From the NCBI RefSeq assembly GCF_001897685.1, contig NZ_MKUG01000131.1:1-49626 (forward strand): a stretch of 49,626 nt of DNA. Reading direction: 5' to 3'. Every line of letters begins with the position of its first letter. Positions within the stretch are counted from its first letter, which is position 1. The notes beneath the pieces are model-generated. The model was given only the letters and a program-made list of their open reading frames with translations. It searched no databases and was not told the origin of the DNA. This document shows, in pieces, positions 42,317 to 49,626 of the stretch. Made by a program: the position numbers and the translations under genes. Source of the DNA: Thiobacillus sp. 65-1402 (GTDB taxonomy: Bacteria; Pseudomonadota; Gammaproteobacteria; Burkholderiales; Thiobacillaceae).

Positions 42317-44653
42317 TCAGACGGCCAGCCGCCGCCAGGTCGCCACCACCGTATCCGGATTGAGCGAAATCGAGCCGATCCCGGCGGCCACCAGCCAGTC
42401 GGCCAGATCGGGGTGATCGCTCGGGCCCTGGCCGCAGATGCCGATGTATTTGCCGTGGCGCTTGCAGGCGGCAATGGCCTCGGCCAGCAGCTTCTTCACC
42501 GCCGGGTTGCGTTCGTCGAAGCCTTCGGCCACCAGCCCGGAATCGCGGTCGATGCCGAGCGTGAGCTGGGTGAGGTCGTTGCTGCCGATGGAGAAGCCGT
42601 CGACGTACCGCAGGAAATCGTCGGCCAGCAGCACGTTGGAGGGAATCTCGCACATCATGATCAGGCGCAGGCCGTTGTCGCCGCGCGCGAGGCCGTTGGC
42701 CGCCAGCAGGTCGACCACCGCCGCGCATTCCTCGACGGTGCGCACGAAAGGGATCATCGCCTCGACGTTGGCGAAGCCGAGCGTTTCGCGCACCTTCTTC
42801 AGCGCGCGGCATTCCAGCTCGAACGCCGGACGGAACAACGCCGACACATAGCGCGCCGCGCCGCGCAGCCCGAGCATGGGGTTCTCTTCCTTCGGCTCGT
42901 AACGCTCGCCGCCGACGAGATTCGCATACTCGTTGGACTTGAAGTCGCTCAATCGCACGATCACCGGCTGCGGCCAGAACGCCGCCGCCAGCGTGGCGAT
43001 GCCCTCGGCCAGCTTGTCGACGTAGAACGACACCGGGTCGGCGTAGCCCGCTGTGCGCCGCTCGATTTCGTCGCGCACCTCCGGCGTCTGGCCGGCAGGG
43101 TCGAGCAGGGCCAGCGGGTGCACGCCGATGGTGCGCGCGATGATGAACTCCAGGCGCGCGAGGCCGATGCCGTGGTTCGGGATCTGCGCGAACTCGAAGG
43201 CGCGCTCCGGATTGCCGACGTTCATCATCAGCTTCACCGGCGGCTCGGGCAGCGCCTCGTTCGCCAGCGCCTCGACCGTGAACGGCAGCCTGCCCGCGTA
43301 CACGTAGCCGGTGTCGCCCTCGGCGCACGACACCGTCACCGTCTCGCCATCCTGCAGCACCGCGGTCGCCTCGCCGGTGCCCACCACCGCGGGGATGCCC
43401 AGTTCGCGCGCCACGATCGCGGCATGGCAGGTGCGGCCGCCGCGGTTGGTGACGATCGCCGCGGCCCGCTTCATCACCGGCTCCCAGTCGGGGTCGGTCA
43501 TGTCGCTCACCAGCACATCGCCCGGCTGCACGCGGTCCATTTCCGCCGGGCTGGCGATCACCCGCACCACGCCGGTGCCGATTTTCTGGCCGATGGCGCG
43601 GCCGCTGATACGCACCTCGCCGGCGGCTTCCAGCGCATAGCGCTCGCCGCCGCTTTTCTCGCGCGCCTTCACCGTTTCCGGCCGCGCCTGCACGATGAAG
43701 AGTTCGCCGGTCTCGCCATCCTTGGCCCACTCGACGTCCATCGGCCGGGCATAGTGGCGTTCGATCTGCATCGCCTGGCGCGCCAGCTCCAGCACTTCGG
43801 CGTCGCTCAGCGCGAACTGCCGGCGCAGTCCCGGCGGGGTCTCCTCGACCGCGGTGGCGCCGTCGCGCCACACCATGCGGATGGCCTTTTCGCCCAGTTC
43901 GCGCCGCACCACGGCGGGGAAGCCCTGCGCCAGCATCGGCTTGTGCACGTAGAACTCGTCCGGGTTGACCGACCCTTGCACCACGGTTTCGCCCAGCCCG
44001 TAGGCGGCGGTGATGAACACCACGTCGCGAAACCCGGATTCGGTGTCGAGCGTGAACAGCACCCCGGCCGCGGCGAGGTCCGAGCGCACCATGCGCTGCA
44101 CCCCGGCCGACAGCGCCACCTCGGCATGGTCGAAGCCGTGATGCACGCGGTAGGCAATGGCGCGGTCGTTGTAGAGCGAGGCGAACACCTTTTTCACGTG
44201 CGCCAGCAGCGCGTCTTCGCCGCGCACGTGCAGATAGGTTTCCTGCTGGCCGGCGAACGAGGCGTCGGGCAGGTCCTCGGCGGTGGCCGACGAGCGCACC
44301 GCCACCGATACCGCATCGCCGAGAGCCGCATAGGCGGCGCGCAGGCCGCTTTCCAGCGCCGGCTGCAGGCTGGCCGCTTCCACCCAGGCGCGGATCTCCG
44401 CGCCGGCCGCGGCCAGCGCCGTCACGTCCGCCACGTCGAGCGCCGCCAGCCGCGCATGGATGCGCGCGCGCAAATCGTTATGATCGAGAAAATCCCAGAA
44501 CGCCTGGGCCGTGCTGGCAAAGCCGCCCGGCACCTTGACCCCCGCTCCCGCCAGATGGCGGATCATTTCGCCGAGCGAGGCATTCTTGCCGCCCACGCGC
44601 GGCACATCCGCGATCGACAAGGCATCCAGCGGCACAATATAGTCAGCAGACAT
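42317..44653 (-). CDS. ppsA: Phosphoenolpyruvate synthase
   Basis: Converts pyruvate and ATP to phosphoenolpyruvate, AMP and phosphate (gluconeogenesis). 778 residues: N-terminal ATP-grasp domain ([31 protein letters not shown]), phosphohistidine domain with [15 protein letters not shown], where H410 is the catalytic histidine and T408 the residue targeted by PpsR, and a C-terminal PEP-binding TIM barrel ([17 protein letters not shown]). ATG at 44653 with GGAG eight bases upstream; this site overlaps the divergent ppsR start codon region. Length normal. Confidence 0.97.
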   Translation of the reverse strand: MSADYIVPLDALSIADVPRVGGKNASLGEMIRHLAGAGVKVPGGFASTAQAFWDFLDHNDLRARIHARLAALDVADVTALAAAGAEIRAWVEAASLQPALESGLRAAYAALGDAVSVAVRSSATAEDLPDASFAGQQETYLHVRGEDALLAHVKKVFASLYNDRAIAYRVHHGFDHAEVALSAGVQRMVRSDLAAAGVLFTLDTESGFRDVVFITAAYGLGETVVQGSVNPDEFYVHKPMLAQGFPAVVRRELGEKAIRMVWRDGATAVEETPPGLRRQFALSDAEVLELARQAMQIERHYARPMDVEWAKDGETGELFIVQARPETVKAREKSGGERYALEAAGEVRISGRAIGQKIGTGVVRVIASPAEMDRVQPGDVLVSDMTDPDWEPVMKRAAAIVTNRGGRTCHAAIVARELGIPAVVGTGEATAVLQDGETVTVSCAEGDTGYVYAGRLPFTVEALANEALPEPPVKLMMNVGNPERAFEFAQIPNHGIGLARLEFIIARTIGVHPLALLDPAGQTPEVRDEIERRTAGYADPVSFYVDKLAEGIATLAAAFWPQPVIVRLSDFKSNEYANLVGGERYEPKEENPMLGLRGAARYVSALFRPAFELECRALKKVRETLGFANVEAMIPFVRTVEECAAVVDLLAANGLARGDNGLRLIMMCEIPSNVLLADDFLRYVDGFSIGSNDLTQLTLGIDRDSGLVAEGFDERNPAVKKLLAEAIAACKRHGKYIGICGQGPSDHPDLADWLVAAGIGSISLNPDTVVATWRRLAV

Positions 44654-44664
44654 AGGTGGGCTCC

Positions 44665-45441
44665 ATGAATGATTGCAGCGTATTTTGCGTGTCCGACCAC
44701 ACCGGCGTGACGGTCGAAGCCGTCGCCAAAAGCGTGCTGGCGCAGTTCCCGCGTCTTGAGTTTAGCCTGATTACGCTGCCCTTCGTCGACAGCGCCGGGA
44801 AAGCCCAGGCCGCCGCCGCACGCATTGCCGCCGCGCCCCGCGCCCTGGTGTTTTCCACGCTGACCGACCCTGCGCTGCGTGCCGTCTTGCGCAGCGCAGG
44901 GGCGGGGCTGTTCGACGTGTTCGAACTGCTCGCTCCCGCCGTCGAGACCGCGCTCGGCCAGAGCGCCACCCCCAGCGGCGGCCGCACCCACGGCATGGCG
45001 CCCGACTACGAGGCGCGCATGGACGCCGTCAACTTTGCGCTCAGCCTGGACGACGGCCTCAGCCCCGAGCGCCTCGGCCAGGCCGACCTCATCCTGGTCG
45101 GTGTCTCGCGCGTCGGCAAAACCCCCAGCGCGCTCTATCTCGCCCTGCAATACGGCCTGCGCGTCGCCAACTATCCGCTCACCCCGGACGACCTTGTCCA
45201 TCCCGTGCTGCCCGGCGTTCTGCTCGCCCACCTGCCGCGGCTGCGCGCCCTGACCCTGTCGGCCGAGCGCCTTGCCGCCATCCGCCAGGTGCGCTACCCC
45301 GACAGCCGCTACGCCAGTCCGCAACAATGCCGCGAAGAGCTGGTTGCCGCCGAAACGCTCTTCAGACGCCATGCCCTGCCCGTCCTCGACACCACCCGCA
45401 TGTCGGTGGAGGAAATCGCGGCGCGCCTGCGGTACCCCTGA
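44665..45441 (+). CDS. ppsR: PEP synthase regulatory protein (kinase/phosphorylase)
   Basis: Bifunctional ADP-dependent kinase and phosphate-dependent phosphorylase that switches PpsA off and on at the threonine next to its catalytic histidine. 258 residues, DUF299 family: [20 protein letters not shown] (10-29), P-loop GVSRVGKT (146-153), [16 protein letters not shown] and [14 protein letters not shown] 44665 has AGGTGGG upstream; a GTG three codons earlier is less likely. Divergent from ppsA with 11 bp between start codons. Confidence 0.95.
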   Translation: MNDCSVFCVSDHTGVTVEAVAKSVLAQFPRLEFSLITLPFVDSAGKAQAAAARIAAAPRALVFSTLTDPALRAVLRSAGAGLFDVFELLAPAVETALGQSATPSGGRTHGMAPDYEARMDAVNFALSLDDGLSPERLGQADLILVGVSRVGKTPSALYLALQYGLRVANYPLTPDDLVHPVLPGVLLAHLPRLRALTLSAERLAAIRQVRYPDSRYASPQQCREELVAAETLFRRHALPVLDTTRMSVEEIAARLRYP

Positions 45442-45491
45442 ACGGCGCCGGCCGGCTGCCCGCCCGCTCTCAAGTTTTCCGCCCCCCGGCC

Positions 45492-45553
45492 GTTTGAACA
45501 GTCGTCTTGGCGTCGATGCAGCCTGCGGTGCGCATCCCCGCCCTTGTTCAAAC
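45492..45553 (+). other. Structured leader candidate before a 20-codon ORF
   Basis: GTTTGAACA (45492-45500) pairs perfectly with TGTTCAAAC (45545-45553) around a 44-base interior that itself holds GATGC…GCATC and GC-rich pairing. The fold would end 15 bases before the start codon of the small ORF at 45569. Could be a regulatory RNA structure or a pair of operator half-sites; no known riboswitch consensus is recognised. Confidence 0.4.
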
Positions 45554-45568
45554 ACCAGGAGTTTTCAG

Positions 45569-45631
45569 ATGTCCGGCCATTTTTCGAACCCCCGTTCACG
45601 CGCCGCCGCAGCAGGTTTGCGGACGGCTTGA
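45569..45631 (+). CDS. Candidate 20-residue leader peptide
   Basis: ATG 45569 follows AGGAG with a seven-base spacer, the best ribosome binding site in this gap. The peptide starts MSGHFSNPRSRAAA and stops 49 bp before the GGDEF-EAL gene. I do not recognise it; it is short and could be chance, but it comes directly after a predicted RNA fold. Confidence 0.4.
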   Translation: MSGHFSNPRSRAAAAGLRTA

Positions 45632-45680
45632 CGACCGCAAGCACCGGGAATTTCGCCCGAGAAATCACAGTTTGAGCAAC

Positions 45681-47693
45681 ATGCATACCGAGATCGCCGC
45701 CCCTGCGAAGGCCGGGCGGCGTCCGGCCCGTCCCTCAGCCTGGCAGCGCGCGCTGTTCGCGGGTTTCGTCAGCCAGTTGCTGCTGATCCTGTTCGTTACC
45801 GCCATCGGTCTGCAGCAGCTCAGGATGACCGCCGACAACCTCGGCACGGTTGTCGATGTCCACATGCGCAAGCTGAGCCTCACCAAGACCATGATGACCG
45901 CCGCCCGCGAACGCACGCTCAGCATGCTCAGGCTGGCCCAGAGCGACGACCCGTTCGAGCGGGACGGGTTTATCATGCAGTTCGACGCGGGCGCTTCGGC
46001 CTTTGCCAATGCGCGGATAGCGCTGCTGAACATGCCCCTGAGCAGCCGCGAACGCGAGCTGATCGCCCTGCAGGGACGGTTGACCGGCATTGCCCAGCAG
46101 ATTCACAACCGGGTTGCCGACACGTTCCGCAACGACGTCGGCCGAAAAGCCGAAGAACGCATCCTCGCCGATGCCATTCCGGCACAGAACAATGTTCTGG
46201 ACGTGCTCGCGCAACTCGACGCGGAAACCCAGAAAATCGCGCTGGCGGCCAGCCGCGAGGCGCACGAGGCGCACGGGGTGGCGCGTTTCTGGATGTATCT
46301 GTTGTCCGGCGTTGCCCTGCTGCTGGGGATCTTCGTCGCTGCAGCCGTCATTCATTACACCAATCGCGCCAGCCGCGAACGCGAACATCTCGCCACCCAC
46401 GACACCTTGACCGGCCTGCCCAACCGCATGCTGTTCATGGACCGCCTGGAGCAGGCGCTGGTGCGTGCGCAGCGGCGCAAAACGTTGGTGGGCGTCATGT
46501 TCATCGATCTGGACCGCTTCAAGCGCGTCAACGACACCCTCGGCCATGCCATGGGCGACACGCTCATCAGCGAGGTGGCCGGGCGCCTGCTGGCCGCCAC
46601 GCGCGCCGAGGACATCGTGGCGCGGCTGGGCGGCGACGAGTTCGTGGTGGTCATCGATGCCGCCAAGGTCAAGCATATCCTGCAGGTCGTGGAAAAAATC
46701 CTGGCCGTGGTAGGCAAGCCCTACCAGATCGCCGGGCGTGAGATTTTTGGCAGCTGCAGCATCGGAGTCAGCGTCTATCCGAACGACGGCGCCGACTCCG
46801 GCAGCCTGCTGAAGAATGCCGACACGGCGATGTACACCGCCAAGAACGGCGGCAGAAACCGCTTCCAGCTTTACGACACGGCGATGAACGCCATGGCGGA
46901 AGAAAGGCTGCAACTGGAAACCGAGCTGCACTATGCGCTGCAGCGCGACGAATTCGTGCTTCATTACCAGCCCCAGCTCAACCTGGAAACCGGGCGCATC
47001 CACGGCGTCGAGGCGCTGATCCGCTGGAACAACCCGCACAAGGGTCTGCTCGGCCCGGCTGTTTTTCTGGAACTGCTGGAAGAGTCCGGCGGGATCGTCG
47101 GCATCGGGCGGTCGCTTTTGCTTGCGGCCTGCCGTCAGACCGCAAGCTGGCACGCCGCCGGGTTCGCCGACCTGGGGGTTGCCGTCAACATTTCCAGCAA
47201 GGAATTCTGGCACCCATCGCTGCTCGCGAATGTACGCGACGCGCTAGCGCAATCCGGCCTGCCTGCGCAATCGCTGCAGCTCGAGCTGACCGAAGGCATT
47301 TTCATGGAAGACGTCGACGCGGCCGTGGAGAGAATCCTCGCCTTGAAGGCGCTGGGAGTCGCCGTGGCCGTCGACGACTTCGGTACCGGCTATTCGTCAT
47401 TGGCCCACTTGAAGCGCTTCCCGCTCGACGTCCTGAAAATCGACCGCTATTTCGTCAAGGACATTGAGCACGCCCCGGTCAACGAAGCGCTCATCGGTTC
47501 GATTCTCGCCCTGTGCAAGGGGCTGGATCTCGGCACCGTCGCCGAAGGGGTGGAGAACAGGGAGCAGCTCGAATCGCTGCGCAAACTCGGCTGCAACATC
47601 GTGCAGGGCTATTTCATCAGCCGGCCGGTTGCGGCAGAGCAGGTCATCGCGCTGCTGGGCCGCGACTGGCTGCGGGAGTTCGGCCAAGCTTGA
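45681..47693 (+). CDS. Membrane GGDEF-EAL cyclic-di-GMP protein
   Basis: 670 residues. Two membrane segments (about 24-44 and 205-224) flank a helical periplasmic sensor of the four-helix type. The diguanylate cyclase domain has an intact GGDEF (317-321) and an inhibitory site RxxD (R308-D311) five residues before it. The phosphodiesterase domain has EAL (444-446), the metal-ligand DDFGTGYSS and EGVENREQ. Both activities could therefore be functional. ATG at 45681 chosen because the upstream extension is not membrane-like; ribosome binding site weak (TTTGAGCAAC). Confidence 0.95.
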   Translation: MHTEIAAPAKAGRRPARPSAWQRALFAGFVSQLLLILFVTAIGLQQLRMTADNLGTVVDVHMRKLSLTKTMMTAARERTLSMLRLAQSDDPFERDGFIMQFDAGASAFANARIALLNMPLSSRERELIALQGRLTGIAQQIHNRVADTFRNDVGRKAEERILADAIPAQNNVLDVLAQLDAETQKIALAASREAHEAHGVARFWMYLLSGVALLLGIFVAAAVIHYTNRASREREHLATHDTLTGLPNRMLFMDRLEQALVRAQRRKTLVGVMFIDLDRFKRVNDTLGHAMGDTLISEVAGRLLAATRAEDIVARLGGDEFVVVIDAAKVKHILQVVEKILAVVGKPYQIAGREIFGSCSIGVSVYPNDGADSGSLLKNADTAMYTAKNGGRNRFQLYDTAMNAMAEERLQLETELHYALQRDEFVLHYQPQLNLETGRIHGVEALIRWNNPHKGLLGPAVFLELLEESGGIVGIGRSLLLAACRQTASWHAAGFADLGVAVNISSKEFWHPSLLANVRDALAQSGLPAQSLQLELTEGIFMEDVDAAVERILALKALGVAVAVDDFGTGYSSLAHLKRFPLDVLKIDRYFVKDIEHAPVNEALIGSILALCKGLDLGTVAEGVENREQLESLRKLGCNIVQGYFISRPVAAEQVIALLGRDWLREFGQA

Positions 47694-47700
47694 GGCGCAC

Positions 47701-47738
47701 CCCGGCAGCGCAAACCGCCTATCGCCTGCGCTGCCGGG
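47701..47738. terminator. Likely bidirectional terminator hairpin
   Basis: Perfect 12-bp inverted repeat CCCGGCAGCGCA / TGCGCTGCCGGG with a 14-base loop between the convergent GGDEF-EAL and methyltransferase genes. It overlaps the last codons of the latter. No T run, so rho-independent activity is uncertain. Confidence 0.55.
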
Positions 47739-48498
47739 CGGCCTCGAATACCGCCACCGCCAGCGCGGCCGACGCATTCAGCGACTCGATCCTGCCCGCC
47801 ATCGGAATCTGCGCGCTCAGCTGCGCCGCGCCGCGCACCGCGGCGGACAGCCCCGCGCCTTCGTTGCCGGCGACGAGGGCAAGCGGCCCGCCGAGGTCGA
47901 GCGCATAGAAATCGCTGTCCTCGGCCGGAGCGAGCGCGACGCTCTGGCCGGCAAAGCCTCGCAGCCACGCCACCAGATCCGTCCCCAGCCGCATCGGCAG
48001 CACGAACTGCGCGCCCTGTCCGCCGCGCAGCGCCTTGGGCGACCAGGGATCGTGGCAGCCCTTCGACAGCACCGCCAGCGTCGCCCCCGCCGCTGCGCCG
48101 GTACGCAGCATGGCGCCGAGATTGCCGGGATCCTGGATGTCGTCCAGCACGATGACGAGCGGAATGCCGCCCGACGGCGCCGGCGCGAGCCAGGCCGCTT
48201 CGGCGAGCAAGCCGGTCGGCGTGGCGACCGGCGCGAGCTCGGCAAACAGCGCGTCGGGCAAGACGATGGCCTTGGCGCGGGAACAGCGCGCAGCCAGCTG
48301 CGCGCCCCGCTCCCGGCCGAACGAGGCGGCGCGTGCCAGCGTGTGCGGCTGGCCGCCGGCGTCGAGGTAGGCCGCCAGCAGGTGCTCGCCGTCGAGTAGC
48401 GTCATCTGCGCCTCGCGCCGCGCGCGGGCCGACTCGGCGAGCTTCTTCAGCCGCTTGAAGATGGGATTGTCGCGCGAAGTAATGGGCATTTCGGTCAT
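47719..48498 (-). CDS. TrmH/SpoU-family RNA methyltransferase
   Basis: Ribose 2'-O-methyltransferase of tRNA or rRNA with a trefoil-knot fold. 259 residues: N-terminal substrate-binding part (ITSRDNPIFKRLKKLAESARAR), then motif 1 VLDDIQDPGNLGAMLRTG, motif 2 LALVAGNEGAGLS and motif 3 IPMAGRIESLNASAALAVA. The exact RNA target cannot be told from sequence. ATG 48498 or ATG 48489 (MPITSRDNP); neither has a strong ribosome binding site. Divergent from the senB-like gene, 43 bp apart. Confidence 0.93.
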   Translation of the reverse strand: MTEMPITSRDNPIFKRLKKLAESARARREAQMTLLDGEHLLAAYLDAGGQPHTLARAASFGRERGAQLAARCSRAKAIVLPDALFAELAPVATPTGLLAEAAWLAPAPSGGIPLVIVLDDIQDPGNLGAMLRTGAAAGATLAVLSKGCHDPWSPKALRGGQGAQFVLPMRLGTDLVAWLRGFAGQSVALAPAEDSDFYALDLGGPLALVAGNEGAGLSAAVRGAAQLSAQIPMAGRIESLNASAALAVAVFEAARQRRR

Positions 48499-48541
48499 GC
48501 GCCGATTATCCGCGATTCATCCGGCAAGCTACACTCACACG

Positions 48542-49501
48542 ATGCGCATCGCCCTCATCACGCCGTATGGCCGCGAACACCGCAACGGCAACTGGCACAC
48601 CGCCGCACGCTGGGCGCATTTCCTGCGCGAGGCGGGCCACACGGTGCGGGTGCAGGTGGAATGGGATGGACGCGCGGCCGACCTGATGCTGGCGCTGCAT
48701 GCACGGCGCAGCTTCGCTTCGATCCGCGCCTTTGCCGAGCGCTTTCCGAGCCGTCCCCTGTTGCTGGCGCTGACCGGCACCGACCTGTATCGCGACATCC
48801 GCGAAGACAGCGACGCCCGGCAGGCGCTGGAACTCGCGCACCGGCTGATCGTGCTGCAGGATCGCGGGATCGACGAGCTGGCCTCGCATCTGGCCGCCAA
48901 GGCGCGGGTGATTTACCAGTCGTCGCCCGACATCGACCGCCAGCCCTCGCCTGCCCACACCTTCGAGGTACTGGTGATCGGCCACCTGCGCGCGGAAAAA
49001 GACCCGTTCCGGGTGGCGCTAGCGACGGCCTATCTGCCCGAACACTCGCGCATCCGGGTGACGCATCTGGGCAGCGCCCTGAGCAAGGAGATGGCCGACA
49101 CCGCGGCGCTGGCGCAAAGCAAGCTGCCGCGCTGGCACTGGCTCGGCGAGGTGCCGCACAAGACGGTGCTGAAACGGCTGTCGCGCGCGCAGCTCATGGT
49201 CATCCCATCGGTGATGGAAGGCGGCGCCAACGTGATCTGCGAGGCCCTGGCGGCGGAGGTGCCGGTGCTGGCTTCGCACATGCCCGGCAACGTCGGCATG
49301 CTGGGCGAGGATTACCCCGGGTATTTCCCGGTGGGCGACGCAAGGCGGCTGGCCCGGCTGATGGCCATGGCCGAGACCGACCCCGATTTCTATGCCGATT
49401 TGCTCGGCCACGCGCGTGCCCGGCGCAGCCTGATGCGGCCGGAACAGGAAGCCAGCCGCTTGCGGCAGGCGGTGGCGGAGTTCGAGCAGCGCACGGGGTG
49501 A
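48542..49501 (+). CDS. senB: SenB-like glycosyltransferase (selenosugar synthase family)
   Basis: 319 residues. Start MRIALITPYGREHRNGNWHT, then WAHFLREAGHTVRVQVEWDG, ALHARRSFASIRAF, LTGTDLYRDI, VIGHLRAEKDPFR, HWLGEVPHK and VIPSVMEGGANVICEALAAE. These match, from memory, the TIGR04348 glycosyltransferases, whose characterised member SenB joins selenium (as selenophosphate) to a UDP-sugar in selenoneine synthesis. The senA and senC genes usually beside it are not in the window, so the selenium role here is inferred. ATG at 48542 is the conserved start. Confidence 0.85.
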   Translation: MRIALITPYGREHRNGNWHTAARWAHFLREAGHTVRVQVEWDGRAADLMLALHARRSFASIRAFAERFPSRPLLLALTGTDLYRDIREDSDARQALELAHRLIVLQDRGIDELASHLAAKARVIYQSSPDIDRQPSPAHTFEVLVIGHLRAEKDPFRVALATAYLPEHSRIRVTHLGSALSKEMADTAALAQSKLPRWHWLGEVPHKTVLKRLSRAQLMVIPSVMEGGANVICEALAAEVPVLASHMPGNVGMLGEDYPGYFPVGDARRLARLMAMAETDPDFYADLLGHARARRSLMRPEQEASRLRQAVAEFEQRTG

Positions 49502-49504
49502 CGG

Positions 49505-49626
49505 TCAGCTGTCGGCAAACAGGATGCCGAACAGGCGCGCGCGTTCGGCTGCGCTCAGGCCGCGCAGCACCCGCACCGCTTCGTGCGCCACCCGTGCGTC
49601 GCGCGTGATCGAATATTCGACCGCCA
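49505..49626 (-). CDS. Unrecognised gene, 3' end only
   Basis: The last 40 codons of a minus-strand frame that enters from the right edge and stops at 49505, three bases beyond the convergent senB-like stop. The visible C-terminus reads AVEYSITRDARVAHEAVRVL and ends LFGILFADS, helical and arginine-rich. Too short to assign. Confidence 0.5.
   Translation of the reverse strand, partial: AVEYSITRDARVAHEAVRVLRGLSAAERARLFGILFADS

Noticed and set aside
41889-42416. Plus-strand ORF diverging from the TusA-like gene
   Set aside because: No ribosome binding site, no recognisable fold, and it runs into antisense of ppsA; the region is better explained by promoter and activator sites.
49505-49626. Assigning the right-edge fragment to senA or senC
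   Set aside because: Forty C-terminal codons carry no motif from either family; orientation is also convergent to the senB-like gene.

Overview
The window reads as chromosome of a high-GC betaproteobacterium, most like a sulfur-oxidising Thiobacillus or close relative. That is inferred from gene content and protein style: System I cytochrome c maturation, type II secretion, a TusA/DsrE/YeeE sulfur cluster and a SenB-type glycosyltransferase. No search was run. Nearly everything from 1 to 44.65 kb is on the minus strand; the exception is nnr at 2.7 kb. No rRNA, tRNA, CRISPR array, insertion sequence or phage gene was recognised.

Left part (1-12.5 kb): the 5' end of purL, a small DUF3330-like metal-finger protein, a PhnD-like periplasmic binding protein, and a fused NAD(P)HX epimerase/dehydratase whose stop abuts the convergent stop of galU. 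A housekeeping operon follows in the order pyrG-kdsA-eno-ftsB-zipA-ligA-galU, mostly with overlapping ends. A REP-like inverted repeat lies between kdsA and eno.

Middle part (12.6-30.8 kb): a complete ccmABCDEFGHI operon (haem export, haem chaperone and ligation) lies directly downstream of a complete gspCDEFGHIJKLMN type II secretion operon. A 31-codon ORF with a good ribosome binding site sits between them.

Accessory part (30.8-42.1 kb), the most interesting stretch. A histidine kinase and an NtrC-family, sigma-54-dependent response regulator lie just downstream of a small CxC protein gene, a triheme cytochrome gene and an outer-membrane porin gene. Upstream of these are a pentahaem cytochrome lipoprotein and a two-domain rhodanese lipoprotein. 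Further upstream is a sulfur or selenium relay set: TusA-like, YeeE/YedE permease, a second TusA, DsrE-like and two small proteins. Near-identical -24/-12 (sigma-54) promoters precede both the CxC-cytochrome-porin operon and the TusA-YeeE-DsrE operon. Two inverted repeats 22 bp apart lie about 120-142 bp upstream of the second start site, where activators of this family bind. The locus therefore looks like one regulon combining a porin-cytochrome conduit (resembling Geobacter Ext systems tied to selenite/tellurite reduction) with cytoplasmic sulfane-sulfur or selenium handling. The substrate is unknown.

Right part (42.3-49.6 kb): ppsA and its regulator ppsR diverge with 11 bp between start codons. 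Then come a structured leader with a 20-codon ORF, a membrane GGDEF-EAL protein, a SpoU-type RNA methyltransferase, a SenB-like selenosugar synthase, and the 3' end of an unrecognised gene.
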